Source: Leptospira levettii
GTDB lineage: Bacteria > Spirochaetota > Leptospiria > Leptospirales > Leptospiraceae
Reading direction: 5' to 3'
Length of the DNA stretch: 64,000 nucleotides
Assembly (NCBI RefSeq): GCF_002812085.1
Contig: NZ_NPDM01000001.1
Span: 1,178,001-1,242,000, forward strand
Below the pieces are notes generated by a model that saw nothing but the letters and a program-made list of their open reading frames with translations, did no database searches and had not been told where the DNA came from. Made by a program: the position numbers and the translations under genes. Shown one piece after another: positions 39,149 to 47,539 of this stretch (position 1 is the stretch's first letter; each line of letters opens with the position of its first letter).

Positions 39149-41682
39149 TGATGACAAAAGATCCCTATCATCTAATTGACAATTATAAAACCATACCAGG
39201 TGTGTATGACGAATTGTATGATGCAGATGGTCAAATTCGAAATAAATATAAATTCTTAGTTAAATCTTTCCAAGAGTTAGGTCCTGCAGAATTAATCAAC
39301 CGTAGACGTGATACTGATCGAATTTTAAGAGAAAACGGAGTTACCTATAATCTCTATCAGTCTGAACAAATTGAAGCCAAAGAAAGACCTTGGGAACTCG
39401 ATTTATTTCCATTGGTGATGGAAAGTGAAGAGTGGCGAATATTAGAAAGGGGACTAAACCAAAGAGCAGATCTTTTGGATGCGCTTGTACGTGATGTATA
39501 TTCCAAAAGAAGATTGTTGTATGAGAAAAAAATTCCAGCAGAAATATTATTCAATGAATCATCCTTTTTGCGAGCTTGTGATGGGATGTATGATTCAAAT
39601 CATTTTTTAGCTAAAAATCCAGCACTCTTATTTTTTGTTTGCGATTTGATCCGAGCAGCTGACGGAAATTTTTATGTTTTAAATGATAGAGTGCAAGCTC
39701 CATCTGGTTCAGGGTATTCATTAGAAAATAGAATTGTTCTGTCTCGAATTTTTCCAAGTATGTATCGAGATGCGATGGTTCATCGTGTAGCTGTTTACTT
39801 TCGATCCCTTCGAAAATCTTTAACTCAATTATCGGGTGTTAGTGGAAGAGAACCAGTGATTGTTTTATTAACTCCTGGTCCATCCAATGAAACATATTTT
39901 GAACATGCATATCTTGCCGGATATTTAGGTTACACTCTTGTACAAGGTGAAGATCTAACAGTCCGAAAGAATAAAGTATACATGAAAACTGTTGAAGGGT
40001 TACAACAGGTAGATTTGATTTTGCGCAGAGTAGACGATGATTTTATGGATCCTCTAGAACTAAGAGGGGATTCTTTATTAGGTGTACCTGGCTTATTAGA
40101 ATCGGTGCGTTCGGGAAATGTAAAAATTGCAAATCCTATTGGAACTGGATTTTTAGAAAATCGTGCGTTATTACCATTTTATTCAGAGTTATGTAGATTT
40201 TACTTAGGTGAAGATTTATTACTACCAATGGCACCAACTTATTGGTTGGGTAACAAAGAACAATTTCAATTGGTTTTACAAAACCCTGAGAAATATGTTT
40301 TTAAAACAGTATCTAGAACTGATGAAGAAACTCCTGTTACCTTTGTTGAACTCAGCGGAGAAAGAAAAGATAGTTTTTTAGAAAAATTAAATTATGCTCC
40401 CAAAAGATTCATTGCCCAAGAAATGATTGAATCTGCCACAGTTCCAGTGTTAGGTGAGAGTGGGTTTCGCCCTGGCCGTGCCATTATGAGAACCTTTGTG
40501 TCTTCTTCTGGATCTGGATACCAAACTATGGCAGGTGGTCTTGTTCGAGTTTCTCCTTCTCTCGATGAATTTTTTATTACAAGCCAACGTGGAGCTTGGA
40601 GTAAAGATTTGTGGGTATTGTCCACAGAAACTCAAAAAGAAGAATCATTACTTGTACCTAAATCGGACCAAATCTTAATCTCTCGAAAAAGTTCGGGTGT
40701 TCCAAGTCGAGTTGCAGACAATTTGTTTTGGTTAGCTCGTTATTTAGAAAGATCGGAAAATCAAACAAGAGTGATACGAGAAGCAGTATTCAAAATCCTT
40801 CAGGTTGAAGATGGATATGAAAAAGAATCTTTAGAGAATATTTTAAAATTGGTAACACATGTTACAAATAGTTACCCCGGCTTTTTGGGTGACGATTCTG
40901 GTGAACTTTTTGCTAATCCATTTCCTGAATTACAACGTTTGACAGTTAATAAAAATATTGTTGGTAGTTTAGGTTTTCACTTAAGGAGTTTGGTGATTGC
41001 TTCTAAATCAGTAAGAGATCGTTTGTCTGATGATATGAAAAAGATCCTTCTTCATTTGGAAGATCAATCTACTCATAATATTGAATCATATGATCAAATC
41101 ATAGATTTCCTCCAAAAAATTATTGTTAATTTATCATCTCTTACTGGCTTATCTTTTGAAAATATGAGTCGTGAAGCAGGATGGTACTTCTTAAACTTAG
41201 GCAGAAGAATTGAACGATCAATTAACATGATTCTGATGTTGCAAGGTATGATCCAATGGAAAAGTTTTGAAGACAAATCTTCTTTTGAGACATTTCTAAG
41301 AATCAGTGACATACGTCTCACATATAATCGAAGGTATTCCGGAAAGATTGACCAAGAATCTGTATTAGACATACTACTGTTTGATACAACTAATCCAAGA
41401 TCATTAGCCTACCAATTGGAACAGATCAATGGAGATTTACAATTTTTACCTGGCAAAGATAAAAAAGTTGTTTATTCGGAAGATAGAGCAGCATTGCAAT
41501 TGTATACACATTTCAAAATGAAAGATATTGCTATCTTCTTCGAAGCAGAAACTCCATTAACAGCAGTATCTGTTTGGTTAGAAGAATTACATGGATATTT
41601 AAGGCTTTTATCAGACGCACTTTCATCACGTTACTTTAATTACACAGAAGAACAGACTAGAATTGGTGATACAAATGGCTGA
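39148..41682 (+). CDS. Fusion of circularly permuted ATP-grasp and alpha-E domains
   Basis: 844 residues: the first 500 resemble the ATP-grasp protein at 33399 (YDELYDADGQIRNKYKFL, RRVDDDFMDP, GAWSKDLWVLS). The final 330 residues resemble the alpha-E protein at 34920 (VPSRVADNLFWLARYLERSEN). In the ATP-grasp half the glycine-rich loop is replaced by VFKTVSRTDEETPVTF, and DLRPF is replaced by IMRTF. The nucleotide site therefore differs from the stand-alone paralogue; divergence of this type is common in the fused subfamily, so loss of activity is not proven. It starts at the last base of the transglutaminase stop codon. Confidence 0.85.
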   Translation: MMTKDPYHLIDNYKTIPGVYDELYDADGQIRNKYKFLVKSFQELGPAELINRRRDTDRILRENGVTYNLYQSEQIEAKERPWELDLFPLVMESEEWRILERGLNQRADLLDALVRDVYSKRRLLYEKKIPAEILFNESSFLRACDGMYDSNHFLAKNPALLFFVCDLIRAADGNFYVLNDRVQAPSGSGYSLENRIVLSRIFPSMYRDAMVHRVAVYFRSLRKSLTQLSGVSGREPVIVLLTPGPSNETYFEHAYLAGYLGYTLVQGEDLTVRKNKVYMKTVEGLQQVDLILRRVDDDFMDPLELRGDSLLGVPGLLESVRSGNVKIANPIGTGFLENRALLPFYSELCRFYLGEDLLLPMAPTYWLGNKEQFQLVLQNPEKYVFKTVSRTDEETPVTFVELSGERKDSFLEKLNYAPKRFIAQEMIESATVPVLGESGFRPGRAIMRTFVSSSGSGYQTMAGGLVRVSPSLDEFFITSQRGAWSKDLWVLSTETQKEESLLVPKSDQILISRKSSGVPSRVADNLFWLARYLERSENQTRVIREAVFKILQVEDGYEKESLENILKLVTHVTNSYPGFLGDDSGELFANPFPELQRLTVNKNIVGSLGFHLRSLVIASKSVRDRLSDDMKKILLHLEDQSTHNIESYDQIIDFLQKIIVNLSSLTGLSFENMSREAGWYFLNLGRRIERSINMILMLQGMIQWKSFEDKSSFETFLRISDIRLTYNRRYSGKIDQESVLDILLFDTTNPRSLAYQLEQINGDLQFLPGKDKKVVYSEDRAALQLYTHFKMKDIAIFFEAETPLTAVSVWLEELHGYLRLLSDALSSRYFNYTEEQTRIGDTNG

Positions 41683-42556
41683 TTTTAGAGTGATTCATAA
41701 AACTAAATATAGTTATGATGATTTAGTAGCCTATTGTCATAACATGGCACATATGTATCCCCTAACCACAAACCATCAGGATTGTTACAGAACTCACGTG
41801 ACAGTAAATCCAAAACCAGTTGTGTCATCCTTTAGAAGGGATTATTTTGGAAACCAAGTGTTTTTATTTTCGGTTGAGGACCCTCATCGTTTTTTAGAAG
41901 TAGTAGTTGAGTCAACGGTAAGAACACATCAAAGTTTTGATTTTGATTTATCAAAATCTACTCCTTGGGAGAGTATTTACGAAATCATCCATGATTCAAC
42001 ACTTGATGCCGACCTACAAGCGATTGAATTCCTTCAACCTTCTCCATATATCTCTTCGAAATCCGCATATGCAGATTTTGCAAAATTTATATTTAGTGAA
42101 AACAAGCCAGTTTATGTCGCTGTTCTTGAACTAACGAAATATATTTTTGAAAATTTTAAATATGATCCTAAAGCAACTAATATCAATACTCCATTAGAAC
42201 AAGTGTTAATGGAAAAAAAAGGTGTTTGTCAGGACTTTTCTCACTTGATGATTGCCACCTTACGTTCGTTAAAAATCCCATGTCGTTATGTTAGCGGGTA
42301 TTTAGAAACATTTCCTCCTCCAGGAACTCAAAAATTACAGGGAAGTGATGCAACCCATGCTTGGGTATCAGTATATTGTCCAACTCTCGGTTGGTTGGAT
42401 TTTGATCCAACGAATGGAAAATTGATCACTGAAGAATATATTATTACAGCAATTGGTCGGGATTATTCAGATGTTTCGCCTCTTAAAGGCATTTTATTTG
42501 GCGGTGGTAAACATAAACTGAAAGTTGAAGTTGATGTGATCCGCGAGCAAATATGA
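41675..42556 (+). CDS. Transglutaminase-like cysteine peptidase, small
   Basis: 293 residues with the Cys-His-Asp triad visible as Cys185 in KGVCQDFSH, His228 in DATHAWVS and Asp244 in WLDFDPTNG. The N-terminal domain (RVIHKTKYSYDD) matches the usual beta-rich partner region. ATG 41675 gives an 8-nt overlap with the fused ATP-grasp/alpha-E gene; an in-frame TTG at 41663 would add four residues. It completes the five-gene cluster. It is a smaller relative of the transglutaminase module at 35891. Confidence 0.87.
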   Translation: MADFRVIHKTKYSYDDLVAYCHNMAHMYPLTTNHQDCYRTHVTVNPKPVVSSFRRDYFGNQVFLFSVEDPHRFLEVVVESTVRTHQSFDFDLSKSTPWESIYEIIHDSTLDADLQAIEFLQPSPYISSKSAYADFAKFIFSENKPVYVAVLELTKYIFENFKYDPKATNINTPLEQVLMEKKGVCQDFSHLMIATLRSLKIPCRYVSGYLETFPPPGTQKLQGSDATHAWVSVYCPTLGWLDFDPTNGKLITEEYIITAIGRDYSDVSPLKGILFGGGKHKLKVEVDVIREQI

Positions 42557-42632
42557 ACTTTTTGAAAGAATAATTTGTAGGAATGCGAATCAGTTTGTTC
42601 GAATCGTTGGTATGTGATAAAGAGGACGTATT

Positions 42633-42671
42633 GGGTGGCGGGTCTAGTTCCCCACCCTAATCAGGGCGGGG
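42633..42671. repeat. GC-rich double hairpin between convergent genes
   Basis: GGGTGG (42633-42638) pairs with CCACCC (42652-42657), and CCCCACCCT (42650-42658) pairs with AGGGCGGGG (42663-42671) apart from one mismatch. These are two mutually exclusive stems in an otherwise AT-rich intergenic region. It may terminate both flanking genes, or be a copy of an interspersed palindromic repeat. Confidence 0.5.
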
Positions 42672-42693
42672 ATACCAATTTCACGCAACTCGC

Positions 42694-43053
42694 CTAAATC
42701 TGTTCCCCCCATTCCCCTTCCTTAAAACCTACTAAATACCATCCGTCTCCAACGACAAATGGCCTTTTCACTAAATTTCCATTGGAGGAAAGTTCTTTAT
42801 AAATTTGGTCTTCGCTAAGTTTCCCCAATTTTTCTTTCCAATTGCCTTCACGGTAATCTTTGCCAGAGGTATTAAAAAGTTTTTTAATATCGCCTAAGTA
42901 TTGTTTTGCTTTCTTTAATTCTGTAACAGAGGGTGGAGTTTCTCGAATGGGAATTTGTTCAAATTCGATTTTTTTGGAATTTAAATATTTGAGTGCATTT
43001 CTACACGTACTACAGCCAGAATATTCGTAAACTTTCAGTTTGGATCGACCCAT
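42694..43053 (-). CDS. ArsC/Spx/MgsR-family thioredoxin-fold protein
   Basis: 119 residues. The CSTC motif near the N-terminus (YSGCSTCRNAL) and the downstream lysine/arginine-rich segment NLVKRPFVVGDG with conserved R-P define the ArsC-like thioredoxin fold. Members include arsenate reductases and Spx-type regulators; this one has no arsenic gene nearby and resembles the YffB/MgsR branch, so a regulatory or redox role is as likely as arsenate reduction. Divergent from murB. Confidence 0.8.
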   Translation of the reverse strand: MGRSKLKVYEYSGCSTCRNALKYLNSKKIEFEQIPIRETPPSVTELKKAKQYLGDIKKLFNTSGKDYREGNWKEKLGKLSEDQIYKELSSNGNLVKRPFVVGDGWYLVGFKEGEWGEQI

Positions 43054-43103
43054 AGAACCGATTTTCTTACTTACTATTTTTGAGGAAACTTTTTATTGGA
43101 ACT

Positions 43104-44186
43104 ATGTTGGTCCAAAATGATATCCCACTCGCTCCCCTTACAACATTTCGATTAGGTGGTGAGGCAAAGTATTTTATATCGATCAAAACAATAGAAGATA
43201 TTAAAAATGCATTAGTCTATTGCCAAAATCAAAATCTCCCTTATATGATACTAGGTGGTGGATCAAATACAATCATTCGCGATTCTGGTTTTGATGGAGT
43301 TGTCTTACAAATTCAAATTCCTGGTATTAGATGTTTAGAAGCAAATGAATCCTCTGTCATTTATGAGGTGGGTGCCGGTGTCATCTGGGACCAATTTGTA
43401 GAATATGTCGTCAAACAAGGGTTAACTGGAATTGAATGTTTATCAGGAATCCCGGGATCAGTTGGTGCATCACCGATTCAAAATATTGGTGCATATGGCC
43501 AAGAAGTAAAAGATACAATACTTTCCGTTCAATGTTTGGATGAAACTGGAAGAGAAATCTCAATTTCAAAACAAGACTGTAATTTTACATATCGCAATAG
43601 TGAATTCAAATCCGGAAAGTTTCGAAATTGGATTGTATGCTCTGTTACTTTCCAACTATCAAAACAAAAGGAACCTTGTGTTCTTTATCCAGAAGTCAAA
43701 AAACAATGGGATCTTCTAATCAGCGAAAGTAAAGAATTCAATACTAATGAAAATTTACGTACTTTACAATTAGAGTCTCTAAGAAATTTAATAATTGGTT
43801 TAAGAAAGAAAAAATCCATGGTATTAGATGAAAGTGATCCTAACACTCGTTCTGCTGGTTCTTTTTTCACAAACCCAATTTTATCTGACTCGGAGATACA
43901 AAAATTTTTAATCCAAACAGGTAAACTAGGATTCATTAATCCTCCAATCTATAACGAATCCAATGGAACCAAAAAACTTTCGGCAGCATGGCTTATCGAA
44001 CATTCCGGAATCAAAAAAGGTGATATTTTTCCAGGTGGAGTGGGTATCTCCACGAACCATTGTTTGGGTCTAATTAATATCAATGGAACCACAAAAGCAT
44101 TATTGGCCATGGCGGAATCGATCCAAAAACGTGTGTTTGAAACTTTTTCCATCCATTTGGAGAGAGAACCAGTCGTAAGACCCTAA
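43104..44186 (+). CDS. murB: UDP-N-acetylenolpyruvoylglucosamine reductase
   Basis: Second step of peptidoglycan precursor synthesis, FAD- and NADPH-dependent, cytoplasmic. FAD-binding motifs are TTFRLGGEA and LGGGSNTIIRDSGF; the substrate region is GIPGSVGASPIQNIGAYGQE; the proton-donor serine lies in RSAGSFFTNPIL; the C-terminus has EHSGIKKGDIFPGGVGIS. ATG 43104 (360 aa) is preferred to the TTG at 43080, as it gives the usual short N-terminus. Two adjacent genes also act on the cell wall (mltG follows 44 nt later). Confidence 0.93.
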   Translation: MLVQNDIPLAPLTTFRLGGEAKYFISIKTIEDIKNALVYCQNQNLPYMILGGGSNTIIRDSGFDGVVLQIQIPGIRCLEANESSVIYEVGAGVIWDQFVEYVVKQGLTGIECLSGIPGSVGASPIQNIGAYGQEVKDTILSVQCLDETGREISISKQDCNFTYRNSEFKSGKFRNWIVCSVTFQLSKQKEPCVLYPEVKKQWDLLISESKEFNTNENLRTLQLESLRNLIIGLRKKKSMVLDESDPNTRSAGSFFTNPILSDSEIQKFLIQTGKLGFINPPIYNESNGTKKLSAAWLIEHSGIKKGDIFPGGVGISTNHCLGLININGTTKALLAMAESIQKRVFETFSIHLEREPVVRP

Positions 44187-44230
44187 AAAAGATTTGGTAA
44201 TTGTCGATAGTTGCAGAGGATGGGGAAGGA

Positions 44231-45253
44231 ATGAATTCAAAAGTTAAAAAATACCTGATACTTTCAGGATTAGGTGCTGCTTTACTCTTAGTTTTGGCAC
44301 TCATCAGTTTTTTCATCGTGGATGAAATCAAAGGCGGAGCCGTTGGAGACGGTCAAAACAAATACGAACTCATCATTGATTCTGGTGAACCTTCTTCCAG
44401 TGTTGTAAAAGAATTAGCGAATGCTGGAATGATTAAATCTAGCGTATACTTTAATTATCTCATCAAATTTACACGAGCTGGAAACAAAATCAAACAAGGT
44501 GTTTATGACATCAATGATGGAATGAGTTCTCGTAAAATTTTAGATGTCATTATTTCCGGAAAAGTCAAACTCATCACATTCACAGTTCCCGAAGGATATA
44601 ACAATCGTCAAATAGGTGATCTCTTAGTCACAAAAAAGCTCGTTCCATCAAGAGAAGAATTTTTAAAAGTAACTCAAAGCCAGGCATTACTTACAAAATA
44701 CAATATACCTGCCAATACTTTGGAAGGTTATTTATTTCCTGAAACATATTCTGTCCCGTTAAACTACCCTTTAGAACGCATCACTGAAATGATGATCAAA
44801 CGTTTTTATAAAAAATTGGAGACCATCCCAGAAGCAAAAGGTATAAAACCTGCTGATCTACATTTTAGAGTTGTACTTGCTTCGATAGTGGAAAGAGAAG
44901 CCGTCCGAAAAGAAGAAAGACCAATGATGGCTGGAGTATTTCTGACTCGAATAGAAAAAAATATAAACTTAGAATCTTGTGCCACCATACAGTACTTATT
45001 CGATAAACCTAAAAAAAGACTATTTGAGTCTGATTTGAAAATAGTATCACCATACAATACATATATGAATGGAGGTTGGCCACCTGGTCCAATTTCTAAC
45101 CCAGGTTTACCAGCACTCGAAGCGTCCTTTCGACCAATGAAATCTGATAAATTGTTTTTCCTTTTAAAACCAGATGGATCCCATTATTTTTCTTCTACCT
45201 TCAAAGAACATTTGGAAGCTAAGAAAAAATTCATCGATGTTTTGTATCAATAG
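44231..45253 (+). CDS. mltG: Endolytic transglycosylase MltG
   Basis: Cleaves nascent glycan strands and limits chain length. After an AAGGA ribosome-binding site, the start at ATG 44231 gives one N-terminal membrane helix (LILSGLGAALLLVLALISFFIV) and a periplasmic YceG-like domain. Family motifs are LEGYLFPETY, LASIVEREA with the catalytic glutamate, ESCATIQYLF, and SPYNTYMNGGWPPGPISNPG. The length of 340 residues is normal. It lies 44 nt after murB and is likely cotranscribed. Confidence 0.93.
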   Translation: MNSKVKKYLILSGLGAALLLVLALISFFIVDEIKGGAVGDGQNKYELIIDSGEPSSSVVKELANAGMIKSSVYFNYLIKFTRAGNKIKQGVYDINDGMSSRKILDVIISGKVKLITFTVPEGYNNRQIGDLLVTKKLVPSREEFLKVTQSQALLTKYNIPANTLEGYLFPETYSVPLNYPLERITEMMIKRFYKKLETIPEAKGIKPADLHFRVVLASIVEREAVRKEERPMMAGVFLTRIEKNINLESCATIQYLFDKPKKRLFESDLKIVSPYNTYMNGGWPPGPISNPGLPALEASFRPMKSDKLFFLLKPDGSHYFSSTFKEHLEAKKKFIDVLYQ

Positions 45254-45293
45254 ATACTAAAGTATAGGTTAATGGGAATTCATCAGATTCAAT

Positions 45294-45551
45294 ATGGATG
45301 AAAACATTGTCGAATTGAATATCGCAATCGGAGGCATTTCCAAAGAACTTTTGGATGTACAAAAGGCTTTGGATGCCTACCGTGAAAAACAATTGCGGAA
45401 AGAAGCCATCGATGAAGAAGCAATTGTTTTTGTCACCAAAGCAGAACGTGTGATCGAAAAAGCAGAATCTGGTGAACTACAGTTAACTCCCGACCAAATC
45501 CGTAGGATTAAAAGTAATCTCGTTAAAATTCTAAACCGCCTCCATACTTAA
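45294..45551 (+). CDS. Small helical protein, unknown
   Basis: 85 residues, strongly charged and predicted helical (LLDVQKALDAYREKQLRKEAIDEEAI ... RVIEKAESGE), without signal peptide or cysteines. No named family recognised. It follows mltG by 40 nt in the same direction and could belong to that transcript. A PHO-box-like array begins 6 nt after its stop. Confidence 0.6.
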   Translation: MDENIVELNIAIGGISKELLDVQKALDAYREKQLRKEAIDEEAIVFVTKAERVIEKAESGELQLTPDQIRRIKSNLVKILNRLHT

Positions 45552-45556
45552 TCATT

Positions 45557-45607
45557 CTTTCATGAAACCTTTACCAAACCTTCACCAGCTTGTCATCCCT
45601 CTGTAAC
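45557..45607 (+). promoter_or_regulatory. Tandem PhoB-type (PHO box) repeats
   Basis: Five heptamers begin every 11 bp: CTTTCAT (45557), CCTTTAC (45568), CCTTCAC (45579), TTGTCAT (45590), CTGTAAC (45601). They match the CTGTCAY half-site of PHO boxes and the 11-bp periodicity of OmpR/PhoB-family regulators. Located about 105 nt before the beta-helix lipoprotein gene. The last unit would overlap or replace the -35 region. Confidence 0.6.
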
Positions 45608-45630
45608 AAATAAAGAACATAGTTTCTATT

Positions 45631-45702
45631 GCTAGAGGGAGAATTTTTGCGAATCCCTTTCCGGGAAGACCCGCTAGCGAAACAAATTCGAATTTTTTCG
45701 AA
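45631..45702 (+). promoter_or_regulatory. Structured 5' leader of the lipoprotein gene
   Basis: GCTAGAGGG (45631-45639) pairs with CCCGCTAGC (45670-45678) with one mismatch. Inside it, TCCC and GGGA (45654-45657, 45663-45666) form a small hairpin. TTCGAA TTTT TTCGAA (45687-45702) forms a third stem right before the AGAGGA ribosome-binding site. It may control stability or translation. Confidence 0.35.
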
Positions 45703-45713
45703 AGAGGAAGAAA

Positions 45714-47492
45714 ATGAAAAATTCATTCAAAAAAAGCATGGTGCTTCTTTTCATCGCGATGATGGGATTCACGATGATCAATTGCCCAGGAAAGAAAAAA
45801 GATGATACTGCATTGTTTCTTGGTTTAGCAGCTTTGTTAAACCAGCCAGAATACACTGTGGTATTGACTGGAACATTGCGAGGAGCTGATACTTTACCAA
45901 TGAAAGACGGAAAAGTTACTGTTTCCGGTGCTTACTTATCTGGTGGTCAAACATCTATTTCTGACTTTACTACTTGCGCGACAGCGGGTGCACCTCCAGC
46001 AAATGGTACTGTGGATGGTGAGTTTACTATATTATTTAAAGTTTCGGCTCTTAGTGGCACACTTACATTTACACCAAATGATGCTGCATCAGCATCGAAT
46101 GCAAATGCTTGTTCTGGTGCAGTGCCAGCAACAACATACATTCTAGACCTACCAGCTAGTGATTATACAAATGCAACTGGAGCACCTGGAACATTGGCAG
46201 TAAACTTGAACTTAGATGATAGAACGAATACCAACCAAATTTCGTTATCAGGTAATTCTGGTTATTCGATCACAGTGAAGGCAATCAGAGTTTTTGTCAA
46301 AGGAGAATATCCTATTGTGAATCCAACTGTAGGAGAGACAGTATGTGATGGAGGCCGATTATTTGGAAGTCCAGCAATCAAGACTGGTTCCATTACTGGT
46401 TCAGAAACATGGTCTGGTGGAATCCTACTCCAAGGGACTGTATCGGTTGAATCTGGTGCAACAATCACAGTAACTCCTGGAACAGCTATTTTTGGACAAA
46501 GAGGATCATCTCTATTCTTCAAACAAGGTGCTAAATTAGTTTCAAACGGAACTGCAGCTGACCCAATTTGTTGGTCTTCCGCAGCAGCATTGGGATCACG
46601 TTTCCCTGGCGATTGGGGTGGACTAGTTGTCATTGGAACAAGTGGTGCTTCTCGATCTTCAAATACAGAAGGAACAACACCAACAGGTTATGGTGGGGCA
46701 ATCGGTTCCGATGTTGAAAATTTGAATATGTCTTATAACATCATAGAATTTGCTGGGAACGAAGTGGCTCCAGGTGATGAGTTAAATAACTTATCCATTT
46801 ATTCATCTAAATCGGTTTTAAATTTCGTTCAGGTTCATAGGGGATTGGATGACGGAATTGAAGCATGGGGTGGATCTGGAACTTGGTCAAATCTCTTAGC
46901 AACTGGTGGTCTCGATGACGACTTCGACTTAGATGAAGCATTCACGGGAACTATGACAAACTTAATTGGTCATAAATACCCATCATCTTGTGGCGGTTCC
47001 TTCTCAACTGATCCACATGGATTTGAGATGGATGGAACAGATGTAACAAGTGGTTCTGGTTCTTCCTGCAATTCAGGATCCTTAAGTCGTTGTACAAATC
47101 CGACGATTACAAATGTAACATTAATAGGTGCTGGTATTTCTGGTGGCCAAGGAATGAGATTGAGAGAAGGATTTGCTGGGACAATTAATAGAGCGATTAT
47201 CTATGGTTTTGGTGATGCAGCAGCTGTTAGTACCTCAACATCTGGAACCTATCCCGCTGTTACTGCAACAATTTCAAACCTAGCTTACCAAACAGGTAAA
47301 ACAACAGCAATTACACCAACTGGATCGACTACAATAAGTTCGACTCCGATTAATTCAGAAGGTTCTACAGCAGAATGTGGCTTTGGAGATTCAAAACCTG
47401 ACTACAGAACCATTAGTTCACTTTCAGGTACCTACGTTGGTGGAGCTTCCACTGAATGGTACAAAGGCTGGACTGTTTATAGAGCAAGATAG
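45714..47492 (+). CDS. Beta-helix lipoprotein, putative phosphate-starvation protein
   Basis: A 592-residue lipoprotein: signal and lipobox (MMGFTMINC), then serine/threonine/glycine-rich beta repeats. Parallel beta-helix rungs are suggested by SVESGATITVTPGTAIFG, FVQVHRGLDDGIEAWGGSG and the acidic run GGLDDDFDLDEAFTG. The family is known to me only as lipoproteins next to TonB-dependent receptors; a ligand-capturing surface role is inferred. A PHO-box-like array lies upstream, and a small lipoprotein and a TonB receptor follow. Confidence 0.72.
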   Translation: MKNSFKKSMVLLFIAMMGFTMINCPGKKKDDTALFLGLAALLNQPEYTVVLTGTLRGADTLPMKDGKVTVSGAYLSGGQTSISDFTTCATAGAPPANGTVDGEFTILFKVSALSGTLTFTPNDAASASNANACSGAVPATTYILDLPASDYTNATGAPGTLAVNLNLDDRTNTNQISLSGNSGYSITVKAIRVFVKGEYPIVNPTVGETVCDGGRLFGSPAIKTGSITGSETWSGGILLQGTVSVESGATITVTPGTAIFGQRGSSLFFKQGAKLVSNGTAADPICWSSAAALGSRFPGDWGGLVVIGTSGASRSSNTEGTTPTGYGGAIGSDVENLNMSYNIIEFAGNEVAPGDELNNLSIYSSKSVLNFVQVHRGLDDGIEAWGGSGTWSNLLATGGLDDDFDLDEAFTGTMTNLIGHKYPSSCGGSFSTDPHGFEMDGTDVTSGSGSSCNSGSLSRCTNPTITNVTLIGAGISGGQGMRLREGFAGTINRAIIYGFGDAAAVSTSTSGTYPAVTATISNLAYQTGKTTAITPTGSTTISSTPINSEGSTAECGFGDSKPDYRTISSLSGTYVGGASTEWYKGWTVYRAR

Positions 47493-47507
47493 TTAAATTA
47501 AACTTTA

Positions 47508-47535
47508 CCTAGTGGCCTAACCCAAGGTCACTAGG
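47508..47535 (+). terminator. Hairpin with ribosome-binding site in its 3' arm
   Basis: CCTAGTG (47508-47514) pairs with CACTAGG (47529-47535), with an additional inner CC/GG pairing. The 3' arm contributes the AGG of the ribosome-binding site for the gene at 47540. It can act as a partial terminator or mask translation of the next gene. Confidence 0.5.
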
Positions 47536-47539
47536 ATTT

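Noticed and set aside
42694..43053. Arsenate reductase as firm function for the ArsC-like gene
   Set aside because: The CSTC fold motif is shared with Spx-like regulators, and no arsenic resistance genes are adjacent.
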